From assembly GCF_000340215.1 (NCBI RefSeq), contig NW_006921549.1, forward strand, positions 186,001-250,000: DNA of 64,000 nt, given 5' to 3'. The notes under the pieces were generated by a model that saw only the letters and a program-made list of their open reading frames with translations, was not told where the DNA came from and ran no database searches. Below are positions 1 through 11,887 of this stretch, piece by piece. Origin of the DNA: Pseudocercospora fijiensis CIRAD86. Taxonomy: Eukaryota > Ascomycota > Dothideomycetes > Mycosphaerellales > Mycosphaerellaceae. The stretch's first letter is position 1. Each line of letters begins with the position of its first letter. The position numbers were made by a program, and so were the translations under genes.

Positions 1-695
1 AGAAAGGGACGTTCCCTATCCCCCTCCCTTCTTAGATAGATATAGCAACCTAGGCCTATAGCCTCTAAGAATAGGGACCTTAGGCTATTAAGCTTAGTAT
101 TTAGAAGAAGGAAGGAGGTAAACGTACAGACTACCTTTATATGCTTACTAATATAAAAGGTAATACTACATCTAGAACGGTAGTACTATAGGCTAATATA
201 CCGACGAATCGGCTACGCTAGATATAGGCGACTTGCTCCTCGTTACCGAGTATCTTTAGAGAAAAGCTAATACTACCCTAGGGGTATTATAAGTCCCGCT
301 AGCCTTACTACTATACATTTCTACTAGGGACTCGAACTAACTAGTTATATTTCGAGTACGCGAGAGTCTACGATAGCTAAAGGTTAATAAAGGCGCGTAG
401 TCGCTACTAGCAATTAGCTAGATCGATTATTAAACTTTAGCCTGCCCTAATAATAAAGAAGTCTCGTATATAGCTTTACTTTTATATATAGCCGTTATCC
501 GTTTGCTTTACCGGAATATACGGACTACGTTACCTTCGTACCCTATTTAAAGCGAGCTTCCTAAGCTCTTTCTTCTACTCGATTACTAACTAACTCGCTA
601 CCGCCTAACTACCCCCCCTTCTATCTAAACCCTTTAATTATTATTGTTAAGCAACAAACACTTACAAACTCGTTTCTAAACCGCTTCGGTCGACT
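1..695 (+). other. Spacer upstream of ORF3 in copy A1
   Basis: No reading frame is recognised here. The stretch aligns with 56393-57090 on the minus strand, so it belongs to the element and not to host sequence. It includes one copy of the recurrent palindrome (268-291) and a pyrimidine run near 600-620 that matches a G run at 56478-56488 in the other copy. Confidence 0.6.
268..291 (+). repeat. Recurrent near-palindrome, copy 1
   Basis: The sequence AATACTACCCTAGGGGTATT is an almost perfect inverted repeat. Six more copies with the same CTACCCC/GGGG core occur in this window, mostly in spacers between or after retrotransposon frames. This is the only copy whose centre reads CCCTAGGGG in place of CCCCGGGG. 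Confidence 0.75.
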
Positions 696-3436
696 ATGTC
701 TTCCGGCGCCCCGAATCCGCTAGGCGCTAGTAGTAGCAACGACCTACCTGCTCCTATTAACCTAAGCCTAGCCGCCCTAGTCCCGATTGAAGCCCTATCC
801 GATAGCGCCTTAGCTGCGGCAACTAGCCTCGAGTACTGCTTCTAGATCGTTACCGCCCTTAAAGATCCTTAAGAGAAGATCTAGAACGCTCGTACCCTAC
901 TACGCGTTATTAATAGAAATATTAAGAAGGCTACTATCTTAGTTACGTATAGTATAAATAACTTGCGTTACTCTATCGGTAAGCGTATCTTTAAGCGCGA
1001 CGTTCTTAACGATATAGATATTTAATAAGCCTTTCCTATCGTTTATAGCCTCGAGACGGCCGGTACCTAGATTCGTTTACGCTTTAAGACCCTCGATTAG
1101 GCCTTCGAATATTAGGGAGGACTAAGTAGTCTTCCTAAGAGCCTTATTAACTTCGCCTACGGTAGATAAGAGCGTACTAAGTAGGTCTCTTCGTTCGTTA
1201 ATAAGTATAAGGTCCGTCGTTAAGGCGCCGAGTACCTTTCCTATACTATAATCTATCGTATATCTACCGCTAGTAAGAAGGTAGGCAAGTAGTTACTTAA
1301 CTTGTCCTTTACGCTTAACGACTTTACGATAGCCTACTAGAAGCGGTACTATAATACAATCGTCTAGGTCGATCTTAGTATATAGATAACTAAGGATCTG
1401 CTAAAAGAGAAGGGCTATTATATTAATAGTGTAGGTTTTATTATTAAAGGTAAGAGGCTCCTATCGTTAATATCCTTAAACGTAAGGCTCTTCGCCTAGA
1501 GATAGAGGCCGATACGGCTACTAGTCTTACGCTCGCTATAGAGATATAGGCTAAAGATCCTTACTCGACCTATAACCGCAAGGTCCCTTAAGAAGTTAAA
1601 AACGAGCGCGCTAAGGCCGAAGTAGCGCGTAAGAAGGCATTACATACTCGCTAGGCCCTCCGCAAGGCTACTAAGAAGTATAGCGCTCCTTCTAGTACTA
1701 ACTATAGTACTAACTATAGTAACTCGGATATTAATATACTAGATATACTACTAGAAGATGTCTCCTCCGAAGGCTCCTTTAGCGAGCGTAGAGATAGAGG
1801 CCTCTCGCCGATCTAATTAACTAAGAACATCTATAGTTCTTATAAGGGTGACTCTATTATATACCTTATTACCGAAATCGATATAGTTTCTAAGGCCTCT
1901 ATAGACAAAGCTCCTACCCCTCTATCTATCTATTAATAGCTCGACGACCTTAGCAAGCTAGGTAAAGAGCGGTTTACTATATATACTAACTATGTTAAGA
2001 AGGCCGCTAAGGTCTGTAGTCTCTACCCTAGTACTAAGGCGAGTATTCTCGTCGGTCGCCTATTAAAGATTAGTCGCAAGGTTGCTAATTAGGATACCTT
2101 TACTACTCTTAAGACTAGTTATACTAACTAGTTTCCTAGACGTCCTACTACTACCCCGACCTCCTTAGGACTCTACGTATTTAACCCTACTAGCACTATT
2201 ACTCGCGATCTTACGCTAACTAATCGTTAGAGTAAGTTAGTCGCTAGCATTCTCGGCTAAGGTACCTCCTTCGACCGCTTTCGTTAGACTAGTAATACTA
2301 TCTTCCCTCGAGTCTTCGGTTAGATACAATCGCCTTATAGAGCGTACCTTCCTCTTATCGTCGACCTAATATAGGAGGAGTTTCGTATATTCTTTTAGTA
2401 TATACGCAAACTGCCTAAGTCTAAGTAGGAAGGCCGTAATACCCTTTAAACCTATAGAGTAAGCAACTAAATCGTCCGTTAGCATCCCGCCTTATAGCTC
2501 TTAGCCGTTACCCTTCGACCTAATTACGTATACGAGCTTATCTCTGTCCCTAAGCCTACTAAGTACTTTAAGGTAGGTAATAGCGGTTATAAGAACTGCC
2601 CTACTAAGGAGACTTCTCGTCTCGGATAAGATATAGTTAAGCTCGTAGCTAGTAAGGGTGCTAGCTATCTACGTATTAAGGTTTCTCTTATATCTAAAGA
2701 TAAGACCGCCTATTTAACTATTATCGAGGGTATATACGAACTAGAGGTCTTCGAGAACTAGGTTAAGAAGCTTAATAGCCGTAGCCTAGTTCTACTAAAC
2801 AAGATTAGCAAGCTTACTAATAAGCACCTTACTAACGACGACCTCGGCTATATATTTAATAGTTAGCCTAATAAAGGCGAGGTAGCTTAGTAGATCCTTC
2901 ATCCTCTAAAGGAATACGAAGTCTCTATTTAGATACTATACCTTCTATATAGTAATCTAAAGCCCGAGAGTAACCGTATATTAATCGACCTAGGCTACTC
3001 TCGCGTCGTTAACGGCACTAAGGTTAAGGGCTACGATAACTTAACCGTCGCTAACGTTGCTAAGGCGCACTATAATCTAACCGCCCTTCTAGGTTCGAAT
3101 ACCTTCGTACTATTCGCCTTCCCTACCGCTATCTTAGTCGAAGGCCTTAGTTACATTTCCGATGCCCTAGTCGGTAGAATTCCTTAGTTAAGTTACGTTA
3201 TTTAGAACGAAGTTAAACAAATCCTCTAGTTTAGTAAGGAGGAGCTTAAGGACTATCTACGCGAGTAGGAGAAGGCTATATAGGATACGGCTGCTAACCT
3301 CCTCGTTAATTAAGCTTACTACGAGGCTAAGTACTTCGGTACTAATAGCTTCTATATCTACGGAGGAGTTTAGAAGAACCGCCTAGCTAATAAGGTTATT
3401 ACTAGTAAGGATTACGGCGTATTAAAGCAGTAGTAA
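696..3436 (+). pseudogene. ORF3 of element A, copy 1: unrecognised 913-codon frame, RIP-inactivated
   Basis: ATG at 696 begins MSSGAPNPLGASSSND and the frame ends at TAA 3434-3436. Internal stops are TAG/TAA at positions where Gln or Trp is expected. One base is missing near 1450 relative to the other copy (53627-56392, 921 codons); correcting it makes the frame continuous. A 12-bp repeat near 1695-1720 is present twice here and four times there, which accounts for the remaining 24-nt length difference. Visible parts are a Lys/Ala-rich likely coiled coil (~1590-1690), a Ser-rich stretch, a zinc-knuckle-like remnant GNSGYKNCP (~2575-2605) and a conserved C-terminal third. No protease, RT or integrase motif is seen. 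Function is unknown; a gag-like or envelope-position accessory protein is conceivable. Confidence 0.75.
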
Positions 3437-3626
3437 GTATAGATTAGTTGCTTAGGAAGTCGTTTTCATATATTAATAGAATCTAGGAACAATACTACCC
3501 CGGGGGTATTATTATAGAGTTTCTAAAAAATAGCCTTAGCTAAAGTGCCTAAGGCTATATAACTGTTTGTTTGTTTTTAGCGCGCAATATAAAGCGTGTC
3601 TAGTTAGATACGAAGAAAGGGAGGGA
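3437..3626 (+). other. ORF3 3' spacer, palindrome copy 2 and polypurine tract
   Basis: After the ORF3 stop comes a palindrome copy at 3490-3513 (AATACTACCCCGGGGGTATT), then about 100 bases without a frame. The purine-rich run GAAGAAAGGGAGGGA at 3612-3626 abuts the LTR, as expected for the plus-strand primer of an LTR retrotransposon. The same run occurs on the minus strand at 53431-53447 in copy A2. Confidence 0.7.
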
Positions 3627-3909
3627 TATTAGCTAGTAACCGGCCCTACGTACCTAGGCTAAGTTTTAAGCCTATATAAGAGGCCTCCTTCTATATTATA
3701 GATAGAGCACTAACCTCGTATAGCACATTATTTATATTACACTTCTAGAATGCCTATATTATAGGGCTCTAGTTATTAGCCTAAGCAACGGTCTTATTAT
3801 CCTATTATGCTAAACATAGCTGCCTATATTGTTATAGGTTATATTACCCTCGGTTGCCTATACTATTACTACTACTAGTAGTAGTAGTAGTATTAGTTTC
3901 CGTCCTTTA
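3627..3909 (+). repeat. 3' LTR of element A1
   Basis: The LTR begins TATTAGCTAG, readable as TGTTAGCTAG after a TG-to-TA change, directly after the polypurine tract. It ends ...CCGTCCTTTA, the last point shared with copy A2 (53152-53430 reversed). It holds a TATATAAG-like promoter box near 3673 and a short triplet tract CTACTACTAGTAGTAG near 3870-3890. No 5' LTR lies inside the window, so assignment rests on the tract, the termini and the shared right-hand boundary. Confidence 0.7.
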
Positions 3910-6660
3910 ATATATAGACGATATCTTAATTTATAGTAAAACGAAAGCGGAATACTACGAACATATCGAAAAGGTACTTTAGAAACTCGTAGAAGCTAGA
4001 CTATATATCGATATTAATAAGTGCGAATTCTATAAGTAAGAGGTAAAATTCCTCGGCCTTATTATCTCTTTAGAAGGTATTCGAATAGATCCCGGTAAGA
4101 TCGAAGCCGTTCTAAACTAGGGAGTACTACGAAACGTAAAAGAAGTCTAAGGCTTCTTCGGTTTCGCTAACTTCTACTAGAGATTTATACGGAATTTAAG
4201 CGGAATCGCCTGTCTACTTATAGTACTTATATAGAAAGACGTTAAATTTAAATAGTCTCCGGCCTATTAAGAAGCCTTCGACTAGTTATAGCAAAGTTTT
4301 ACGACTATACCGATCCTAGTACTTCGACTTCGATAAAGAAACGCGTTTAGAAACCGATACTTCCGATAGTACGACTAGCGCCGTTCTCCTTTAACGAACG
4401 ACCCCGAAAGATACGTAGCTACCTATAGCTTACCTCTCTAAGAAGATATCCTCCCCGGAATATAATTACGATATCTACGATAAGGAGCTCCTCGCAATCG
4501 TTAAGGCTTTCGAAGAATAGCGCCTAGAACTTAAAGGTTCTAAATTACCGATCTAGGTTAGCTTAGGTTATAAGAACCTTATCTACTTTCTTAAGAGTAA
4601 GATCCTTAGCCGTAGGTAGGTACGCTAGAGTAAGTTTCTTTCCTAGTTTAACTTCGTTATTTAGTATACGCCCGGTAAAGCAAACTTATAGGCCGACGTA
4701 CTTATAAGGCGTAACGGAGACTCGCCTTTAGATCGAGGCCTATAGCGTAAAGAATAGTCTATCCTTAAAGAGTATAACCTAAGCTAGGAACTATACGAGC
4801 TCCTCGGAGACGACTTTACTAGTCTAGAGCCTCTCGTAGTATCCTTCGTACTAATAGCCGCTCCTACCTTTCTCGGAGATAACGATAGCTTAGATAACGA
4901 AGATACGAGTTTAGAGAACTTAGATAGCGACTAGGAAAGCGAAGAAGAAGTATAGAACCTCCTCGAACCTATCTAGCTCGAGTAGTAGCTTACGATAGTA
5001 TACGCCGAGGACGCTTTTACTAAAGGACTAGTTTAAGCTTTATAGAACGAAGAACGGTTATACGAGAATGTTTCTCTCTCGGAGTACGAGCTCCGTAGAA
5101 CTCTACCCTAAGCACCTTATATAATATTTAGAAATACCCTCTACGTCCCGGATTTCGAAGATTTACGCGACTAGATTATACGTTCCGCTTATAACCCTCT
5201 CGAAATAGTATATCCCGGTCGAGCTAAGATATTATTATAGCTCCGGAAGTAGTACTACTAGCCTAATCTATACCGAGATATCGACCGATTCGTTAAAAGC
5301 TACGTAGTATACCGTAGAGCGAAAGCAGATACGCGTAAGCTATAAGGGCTACTAAAACCTCTTAAAATCCCTCTACGGCTATAGTAATATATTTTAATAG
5401 ATTTTATTATAGGCCTACCGAAAGGATCCGACTTTAACGGCCTCTAGTTTTAAAATATACTAGTCGTAGTCTGCCGCCTTACTAAACGCAAGAAGGTATT
5501 AAATGCCCGTAGCCTATCCGTAAAGAATATAGCTTAGGTCTTCTACCGAGATATATAGAAAGATATAGGCCTACCTAAATTAATTATATCTAATCGCGGT
5601 CCGAATTTCGTTACCCGTTTCTAGAAGCGCCTCTACAAGCGACTAAAAATTCAAGTACGCCTTTTAACGGCTTACTACCCGTAGACCGATAGGTAAACCG
5701 AACGGGCTAACGCTTAGATCGAGCAAATTATTAGGTGCTTCTGCAGTTACTACTAAAATAACTAGCTAAGATTAACGCCTTCTATTAAATTTGCTATTAA
5801 CAATTAGGAGTTAGCTACGACTTAGACTACGCCTTTCTACGCTTCGACTAGATTTTACCCCCGAACCGGTATAGAACTAGTAGAAATCGAGCTAGAGGCC
5901 CCGGTAAACGATCTGGAAAGAGACGCCGATACCTTCGCTCTTTAGATAGCCTAGACCTACTAGGAGCTCTAGGACGAGATAAGGTATACCTAGGAAGTAT
6001 ACGAGTACTACGCTAATTAGCGTAGACGCGCCGCGCTAGATTACTAGGTCGGAGATTACGTTTACCTCGACTTACGATATATTAGAACTAACCGACCTTT
6101 AAAAAAGCTCGACTAGAAAAATCTAGGACCCTTCCGAATTATAAAGAAAGTCGGTATATACGTATACGAACTAGATATTCCCGAAAATCTTAATATTTAC
6201 CCGGTTTAATACGTTATTAACCTAAGAACCGCCGGAGAAATCGCGGACCCCGAAGACATTCCGCCGATTCTAGAAGCTACCGAGGCTACCGATTAGACCG
6301 AAGACGAGCCGGAATCTGCCCTAGGTATAGTACGGGCAATTATCGAATAGAGCTTTAGTAATATAAACTTCGGCAATCTTAACCCTCCCGGACCGTAGAG
6401 AGAGGTATAGTAGGAGAGGTACTTAGACGAAGATATAACCTAGGAACCTCTACGCTATATTATCTTCGCCTCTAAAGCAATCAAAGAATTCCTACGAGAT
6501 TATACCGACTATACGACGATAGAAGGAGCTATCCTAGAACACTTTCTCCGAGAAGTATATAAATAGAATTTAGATTAAGGTCTCCGACCCGAACTAGGGC
6601 AAGAATACTAGTACCTATTATATACGGAACTCCTTTAGCGTCGTAGGAACTCTACGTAAA
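3910..6660 (+). pseudogene. Ty3/Gypsy pol remnant (RT catalytic site, RNase H, integrase), interrupted by A1
   Basis: The frame starts exactly at the RT catalytic motif YIDDILIYSK (3911 onward); the N-terminal RT half must lie left of the A1 insertion. It continues through FLGLIIS and GFFGFANFY (RT thumb/connection), RNase H ([27 protein letters not shown]), then integrase with a degraded HHCC region, ISNRGPNFVTRF (first Asp mutated to Asn), and TAYHPQTDRQTERAN. An extended C-terminal tail follows to about 6660, with no clear chromodomain. Stops are TAG/TAA at expected Gln/Trp. It is a different family from elements B, C and D, and it is dead. Confidence 0.85.
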
Positions 6661-7300
6661 ACGAGGGGAGGGCTACTATTATAGTAGCTGCCTAGAAAGT
6701 ACTAATAAGTCCTATAAGCTAGCCGCTATACTATAAAGTAATATCGGATTTAAGTTGCCTTAGTAGTAGAGGCCCCTAGCGAAGTAGGTCGCCTAGTTAG
6801 CCGCCTATTTAGCCGTATAACGTAATATCTTAGGGACTCCCGCGGAGGCCGTATATAGTAAAACAATACGTTATATATTAATAAACGAATAACGGGACTA
6901 TATTAAACTACGCGTACGCGTATATAGACGATAGTAAGCGAGATATATAGAGTCGTAGGACAGATCCGAGTAGTAGGAAGGAACCGGAAGATAGGGAAGA
7001 GCTAGGAGAAATATATTTACTTAAGAGCGGTTAAACAAGTTCGTATATACGTACCGCGCAAGTTAGCTAGGAGATAAAGACGCTACGAGATAGCGAATAA
7101 GCGGGATATACGCGGGCGCGCTTAGTACGTAGGGAAGGACCTAAAAGCAGAGGTTTGCTAAGAAGTTAGTAAGTAGGATATATATACTTACGCTTACGCG
7201 TCGGACGCGCTAGACGCCCGTAGGGCGGGATACTAAGGAAGGGGCTCTCCCTCTAAGGTACCCTTCTTCCTTTCTTCGTAGTTCGTCTTATATAGATAGC
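6661..7300. other. Degraded sequence after Gypsy pol; possible 3' end with LTR
   Basis: No frame is recognised. It is probably the 3' untranslated part of the interrupted Gypsy element. A purine-rich stretch near 7220-7245 followed by pyrimidine-rich sequence could be its polypurine tract and LTR start, but no second LTR is available for comparison. Confidence 0.3.
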
Positions 7301-7309
7301 AGCTATATT

Positions 7310-7510
7310 AATTTAGTGTTCCCTTTAGTTTAGTTTGAAGTTTCGTATACATTCTTACTACTTAGCCTCTAACCCTTATAGGTAGGGCTTAGCGCTTAGC
7401 GTTAGCCTAACTTTCTAACTATCCTCTCTCTCTTTTATAGACCTTATTAAATACTCTACGTATTTAACTATACTATCTACCTACTTGCCTAACCCGTATT
7501 ATACCTATAT
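7310..7510 (+). repeat. Diverged LTR-like remnant related to the LTR of chromovirus B
   Basis: GGTAGGGCTTAG followed by CTTAGC, a pyrimidine-rich block and CTATCTACCT...CTAACCC occur in the same order and spacing as in the LTRs at 11435 and 18424. The remainder has diverged. It may be a solo LTR or the 5' LTR of an older relative. The boundaries are approximate. Confidence 0.35.
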
Positions 7511-7829
7511 ACCCTTAAATAATCCTATCTCTAGTCTAGTCTCGAAATAGCGCTAGAGTCTCCTCCTAGCCTATAAGCGGATCTAACTCCGACGTTCGAG
7601 TCTTAATAACTATTAAGATTCTCCTTACTACCTCTACGACCTCTACGACTACTAGCTATCTTAGTACTACTATATATTAGTCGCAAGTATATATTTTGCT
7701 AGTAATAACTTCGGATTAGGCTCTACTAATAAATATAGGGTCTACTATCGCGAATAACGCTACTTCTACTTTAACTCTAATACTATCGCGATATAACTAG
7801 CCGATACTAAATCTCGAATAACCTCTAAT

Positions 7830-8757
7830 ACTCTATAACCTGCCGAGGCTAGCTATAATAGAGCCTATCGAGTCGGGTAGTATCGATAGCTCTAAAAACT
7901 AGGCGCTAAATATAAATATAACTAAAGACTCGATATAGATAAGTAAAATATAGTAAAGAAAGGATAGTTTCGAGAGATAAGACTTCGAGACTCTATATAG
8001 CTTTAGCTCCTAACTTAGATACTATATAGATATATTCGAATTAGAGAGACCTAGGCTTGTCCTATTCTAGAAGAGAAATAAGGAACTCGATTAACTTCGT
8101 TACGTTAGGTATACTATTCGCCTAGAGCGAAAGGCTTATAATAGCGTTGCAAATAGTAGTAACTAATGTCTCTACTCTCTTTATAACTAGGATCTATTTT
8201 CGTATAGTATTAATTAAAGTTTAAGACCTAAAGTTTTACTACGTAATATTACTTATAGGTAAAGAAAGGACTATAAGTATTAGTCCTTTCTGCTATAACG
8301 ATTATAATAAACTATCTACCTACGTATCGATATAAGCGAGTCTCTAGACTAGATAGACGTCCTTTTAGGAGCTTTTAGTTAAATAACCTTCTCTATAATA
8401 AATATAGACGGATCCTACTACGTACGTAACATTAATAAATGCCTAAGGCAGCTAGCCTCTATTAAAGATAAGCTTCGCACTATTGCCGACTATATTACTA
8501 AGTATAAAGCGGAACTTCGTAGTCTTCGCGACTCTACTCGTAGTAATACTTCTAGCAATATCCGCGGGTAATTTCTTTATATTTATAACTAATGTCTATT
8601 CTTCTAAGACGGCTTACTACTACTTATAACAACTATACTAACAGCCGAAGAGTAGACGCGCTTGCTTAGTACTATAACTAGCGAGACAGACGATAAGGGT
8701 AGTAACGATAAGGATAATAACGATATGGATAGCGACGGTAAAGATAGTAGGTCTTAA
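7830..8757 (+). pseudogene. Unrecognised degraded frame, basic/coiled-coil with acidic tail
   Basis: A single forward frame can be followed from about 7830 to TAA at 8755-8757, with only TAG/TAA internal stops. The distal half reads as a likely helical region (CLRQLASIKDKLRTIADY, then YKAELRSLRD) and ends in an Asp/Ser/Asn-rich acidic tail (DKGSNDKDNNDMDSDGKD). There is no ATG that can be trusted as the start. No catalytic motif is seen. It could be part of an old retroelement or a host-derived gene. Confidence 0.4.
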
Positions 8758-9328
8758 AACGAATTGTTTCGGGAAGCGGGCTTGTTAAGACTTTAGTAGC
8801 GCTTATAGGTAGGTATATAGGGAAGATTACTAGTAATGTCTTTTATTCTCGTATATAGCTTCTCTTAGGGCTTCTTAATAGGGTTTTATTTCTTAATAAA
8901 GGATTCTAATTATAGAGATATTAATACAAGCGGAATAGGAAGAAGTATAAAAGAGCATAGTTTGTAGGATTATACTAGGCACTTATAAGATAGTAGTTAA
9001 TATACGTTTTTACCGCCTCTCGTCCGCGCTAATCTTAGATTTTCTTATCCTTCCTCTATTATAACTCTAATCTTCGACTAACTATAAGCAAGTTTTATAT
9101 TAAGCTTTTTCCTAAAATCGTAAGCTTAGTAACGTACTTTACTTAGAATCGATAAAGCTATTATAGATTACGTATAGGTAATAGTCGCTATCGCCGTAGT
9201 TATAGGAGACTCTATTAGCTCTCTTCTTATCGGAAACTATATAACAATTATTAAAAACGTAAGCAATAGCTTAGAGGTCGTATATTATAGTACTAATAAT
9301 AGTATAGCTTACTATCTTTGTTCTTGTT
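8758..9328. other. No recognised gene; short hydrophobic frame near 9160-9300
   Basis: Most of this stretch shows no sustained frame. From about 9160 a forward frame reads a hydrophobic segment (VIVAIAVVIGDSISSLLIGN) that runs out of frame with the downstream ORF, so it may be the frameshifted N-terminus of the next entry. Confidence 0.3.
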
Positions 9329-10630
9329 AGCACTACCCTCGCCGCTATTTCTACCTTCTTAATTATCGTCTATCGAGGCGTAGTACGCCTCGTATACCTC
9401 TATTAGCTTACTAAGAACAAAGTAGGACATTTTAATCTAGCTTACGCATCTTTCGTTAAACACCTTCGCGACTCTATAATAGTAGGAAAAGCTACTATAG
9501 CCGGTAAGTAGCAATTTCCGGATATCCTAGAGTATTACGGCTAGACTTTCTATAGTCTAGAGTCTATTATCGCTACTATAGCTTAGAATAATGTTATCTT
9601 GTCTAGATCTCGAGTACTTAACTACTTCTATACTAGTATAGCTTCTAGTAGCTCTGACTAGGACTTCTTTACCTACGCTTCTATACGTAGTATTAGCTCC
9701 TTTATTCGTATTGTATAGGACTACAGCATAATCTAGAACGACGTCTATACGCCGCTATAAGACATCGTCGATATAGTATTTAGAACTATTATCTTCCTCT
9801 ATACTAAAGCCTTTCGGGCTATAGAGAAGTATACTTACGGTTATAGTATACTACTATTAATCGAAATCCTCTAGGTCGTAGACTAGATCGCGGTAGCTCT
9901 CTTCGAAGATCGTTATACTCGTCTTATTACCCTCGATAATAGCGTACTAGTAGCTATTACTTATAGTAAGAAGCTATCTATCGAAATCTGTAGTAAGGGC
10001 TACGGTCTACTAATTAATATTATTACTAGTTATATTTAGGTTAGCGCTATCGTATAGAAAGTCTAGATCGTCTTTTGTACTAGGAAGACACTATTAGACT
10101 ACGTCTTTTCCTTCTATAGATTTTATATTTAGGCCGCTATTATAGCCTAGGGAGCTATTAGCTTTTATTATATACTTAGTATAGAGGGAAAGGCTATATT
10201 CTACCTTTACAACTCCTAGTACGAGAAGAGCGCTAAGAAAGTAGTACGTAAGTATATAGATCGTAGTATTGCTTTCTAAGTTAATACTACCTCGGAGACG
10301 AACCTTCGTAGCCTCGGTTTAGGAAATAGTATAGCAATAATCGTACTATTTAACGTAAACCGAGGTATAGTTTAACTAGAGCTTAACGTAGTTCGCGTAT
10401 CGTTCCTCTCTTCCTTAATCTAGGTTAAAGGCAAAGGCGAGACGTATATATCTTATTACTAAGACGTTAATACTCGTAGCATTCTTCGGAGTAATAGCAA
10501 CTATCGTAAAGCTTTAAGTGCTCGTAGAGTTAAGAACGGTACCGACGAGGTAGATATTACTACTTAGTATAGTATTGTCTTCTTCCGCGAGAGTTGCGAG
10601 ATCTACCCTAGCGAAGTTATTAGGTTCTAA
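9329..10630 (+). pseudogene. Unrecognised 434-codon degraded frame, hydrophobic N-terminal part
   Basis: A forward frame with only TAG/TAA interruptions runs from 9329 to TAA 10628-10630. The first residues include a hydrophobic run (LAAISTFLIIVYRGVVRLVY) that could be membrane-spanning. A long, mostly helical-looking region follows, and the C-terminus reads SARRVKNGTDEVDITT then FFRESCEIYPSEVIRF. No family motif was recognised. It lies between an old LTR-like remnant and chromovirus B, so it may be the body of an ancient element or a captured gene. Confidence 0.4.
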
Positions 10631-11434
10631 AACTAGAATAAGGAAAACGCTCTAGATCTAAATTATATATATATTTCGCTATATTTATAAGAGGAGGAAG
10701 AGGGAGCTAGGCTAGTTAGATCGGTATAAGTATAAGAGGTCGAGATAAATATAGTTTTTAAATTGCGTTTAAAATGCGAGAGTCTATAGATAAAACTTAG
10801 AATTAAATTCTAAATAGCGTATTTCCCGATATCGTATAGTTGTTATCCTTATTATAGCATTTATATAAGCTACCTATAGTCCGTAGAGCTTCTTATCCCG
10901 CCTTATAGCTTTAAATAGCTTGTTTGCTTTTAATACCTAATTTTAATATCTCGTTAACTTAATACTACCTAGTAATATATAGCGGTAATTAGAACTGCCT
11001 ATATAGCTCTAAAATACGGTAGTTTATCTCTAATAGGAGCTAGGACTTAGTTAGTAAGCTATAAGTAAATCTACTATATTCTACGACGGGAATAAATATT
11101 AACGTACCTAATACTATATATAGCGAATAGCACTCTTTAATACGAGCCGGGCTCTACTTTAATCGCCTAATTTGCTCTACTATAAGCATAATCGCGGCTA
11201 GCCTCTACCTTCTTAGCAGTAATATACTTAGGAGCTTTAGCTATCCGTATATTATAATTAAGAACTTGCTAGACTTTACCTACGGCTATATTAAGCTTAT
11301 AGTAAGCTTAGTTCTCCTTATCGGTATCTCCGTACTAGCGGGCCGGTTTATTACGGAGGGTTTCGTATAGGTATTCGTACTATAATACTATCTGAGCTAC
11401 TTATAAACTTCTTTTACCTAAATGTCGACTATAG
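10631..11434. other. No recognised feature; left flank of chromovirus B
   Basis: The region shows the same RIP-type composition as the rest of the window but no sustained frame or clear repeat. It ends with TATAG (11430-11434), the left copy of the target duplication of the adjacent retrotransposon. Confidence 0.5.
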
Positions 11435-11641
11435 TGTTAGGACTAAAGAGGTTATACGTAGTTAGTATATAACCGGGCTCGAGTGAAGCTAGGGTCTTAG
11501 TGCCTTAGGTAGGGCTTAGTACTTAGCAATAGGCTAGCTTGCCTACCTTCCTCCCTCTTCTTAGACCTCCTAGCTCCTTATCGAATACTACCTATACCTA
11601 CTACTACCCTATCTACCTGCTAATATAACCCTTCTTATATA
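11435..11641 (+). repeat. 5' LTR of chromovirus B
   Basis: Direct repeat of 18424-18623, beginning TGTTAGGACTAAAGAGG and ending near CCCTTCTTATATA. The following bases TAGTATTCGATC could be a tRNA primer-binding site whose initial TGG has become TAG, but this is only suggestive. The pair differs by a short indel and scattered transitions. Confidence 0.9.
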
Positions 11642-11887
11642 GTATTCGATCTACCCTTTAAGGGTAGTAGCTAGATAGTCCTTATTTCAAGCTTTTAGCG
11701 GTATAGCTATAAAAACCGTTAATCTAACTATATTACGCCCGAAGGACGGGACCTATACGTACTATTCTATTAGAATAACCGTACTAATTATCAAGCAAGG
11801 CTATCTATACGGCCTACTATACTAAGTTAATTGCACTAGACCGATACTCGCTAATTCCGCTATATCCGTACTATAAGAGGCTATAAT

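Larger units (their letters stand above)
1..3909 (+). mobile_element. 3' part of Ty3/Gypsy-type LTR retrotransposon, copy A1 (left end outside window)
   Basis: This segment matches, in reverse complement, about 53152-57090, so it is the left member of an inverted pair. It holds a spacer (1-695), ORF3 (696-3436), a purine-rich tract (3612-3626) and a terminal LTR (3627-3909). The longer right-hand copy shows that gag and pol lie upstream, outside this window. The 3' end falls directly before the YIDD codons of another Gypsy pol, so A1 inserted into that gene; ATATA is the likely target duplication, but the other side is not visible. A1 carries more CA-to-TA changes than the right-hand copy. 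Confidence 0.85.

Noticed and set aside
1..3909. Independent non-LTR or DNA element consisting of ORF3 alone
   Set aside because: The right-hand copy shows gag-pol upstream on the same strand, and both copies end in a polypurine tract and LTR-like terminus; a single large Gypsy element is simpler, although the 5' LTR is not visible.
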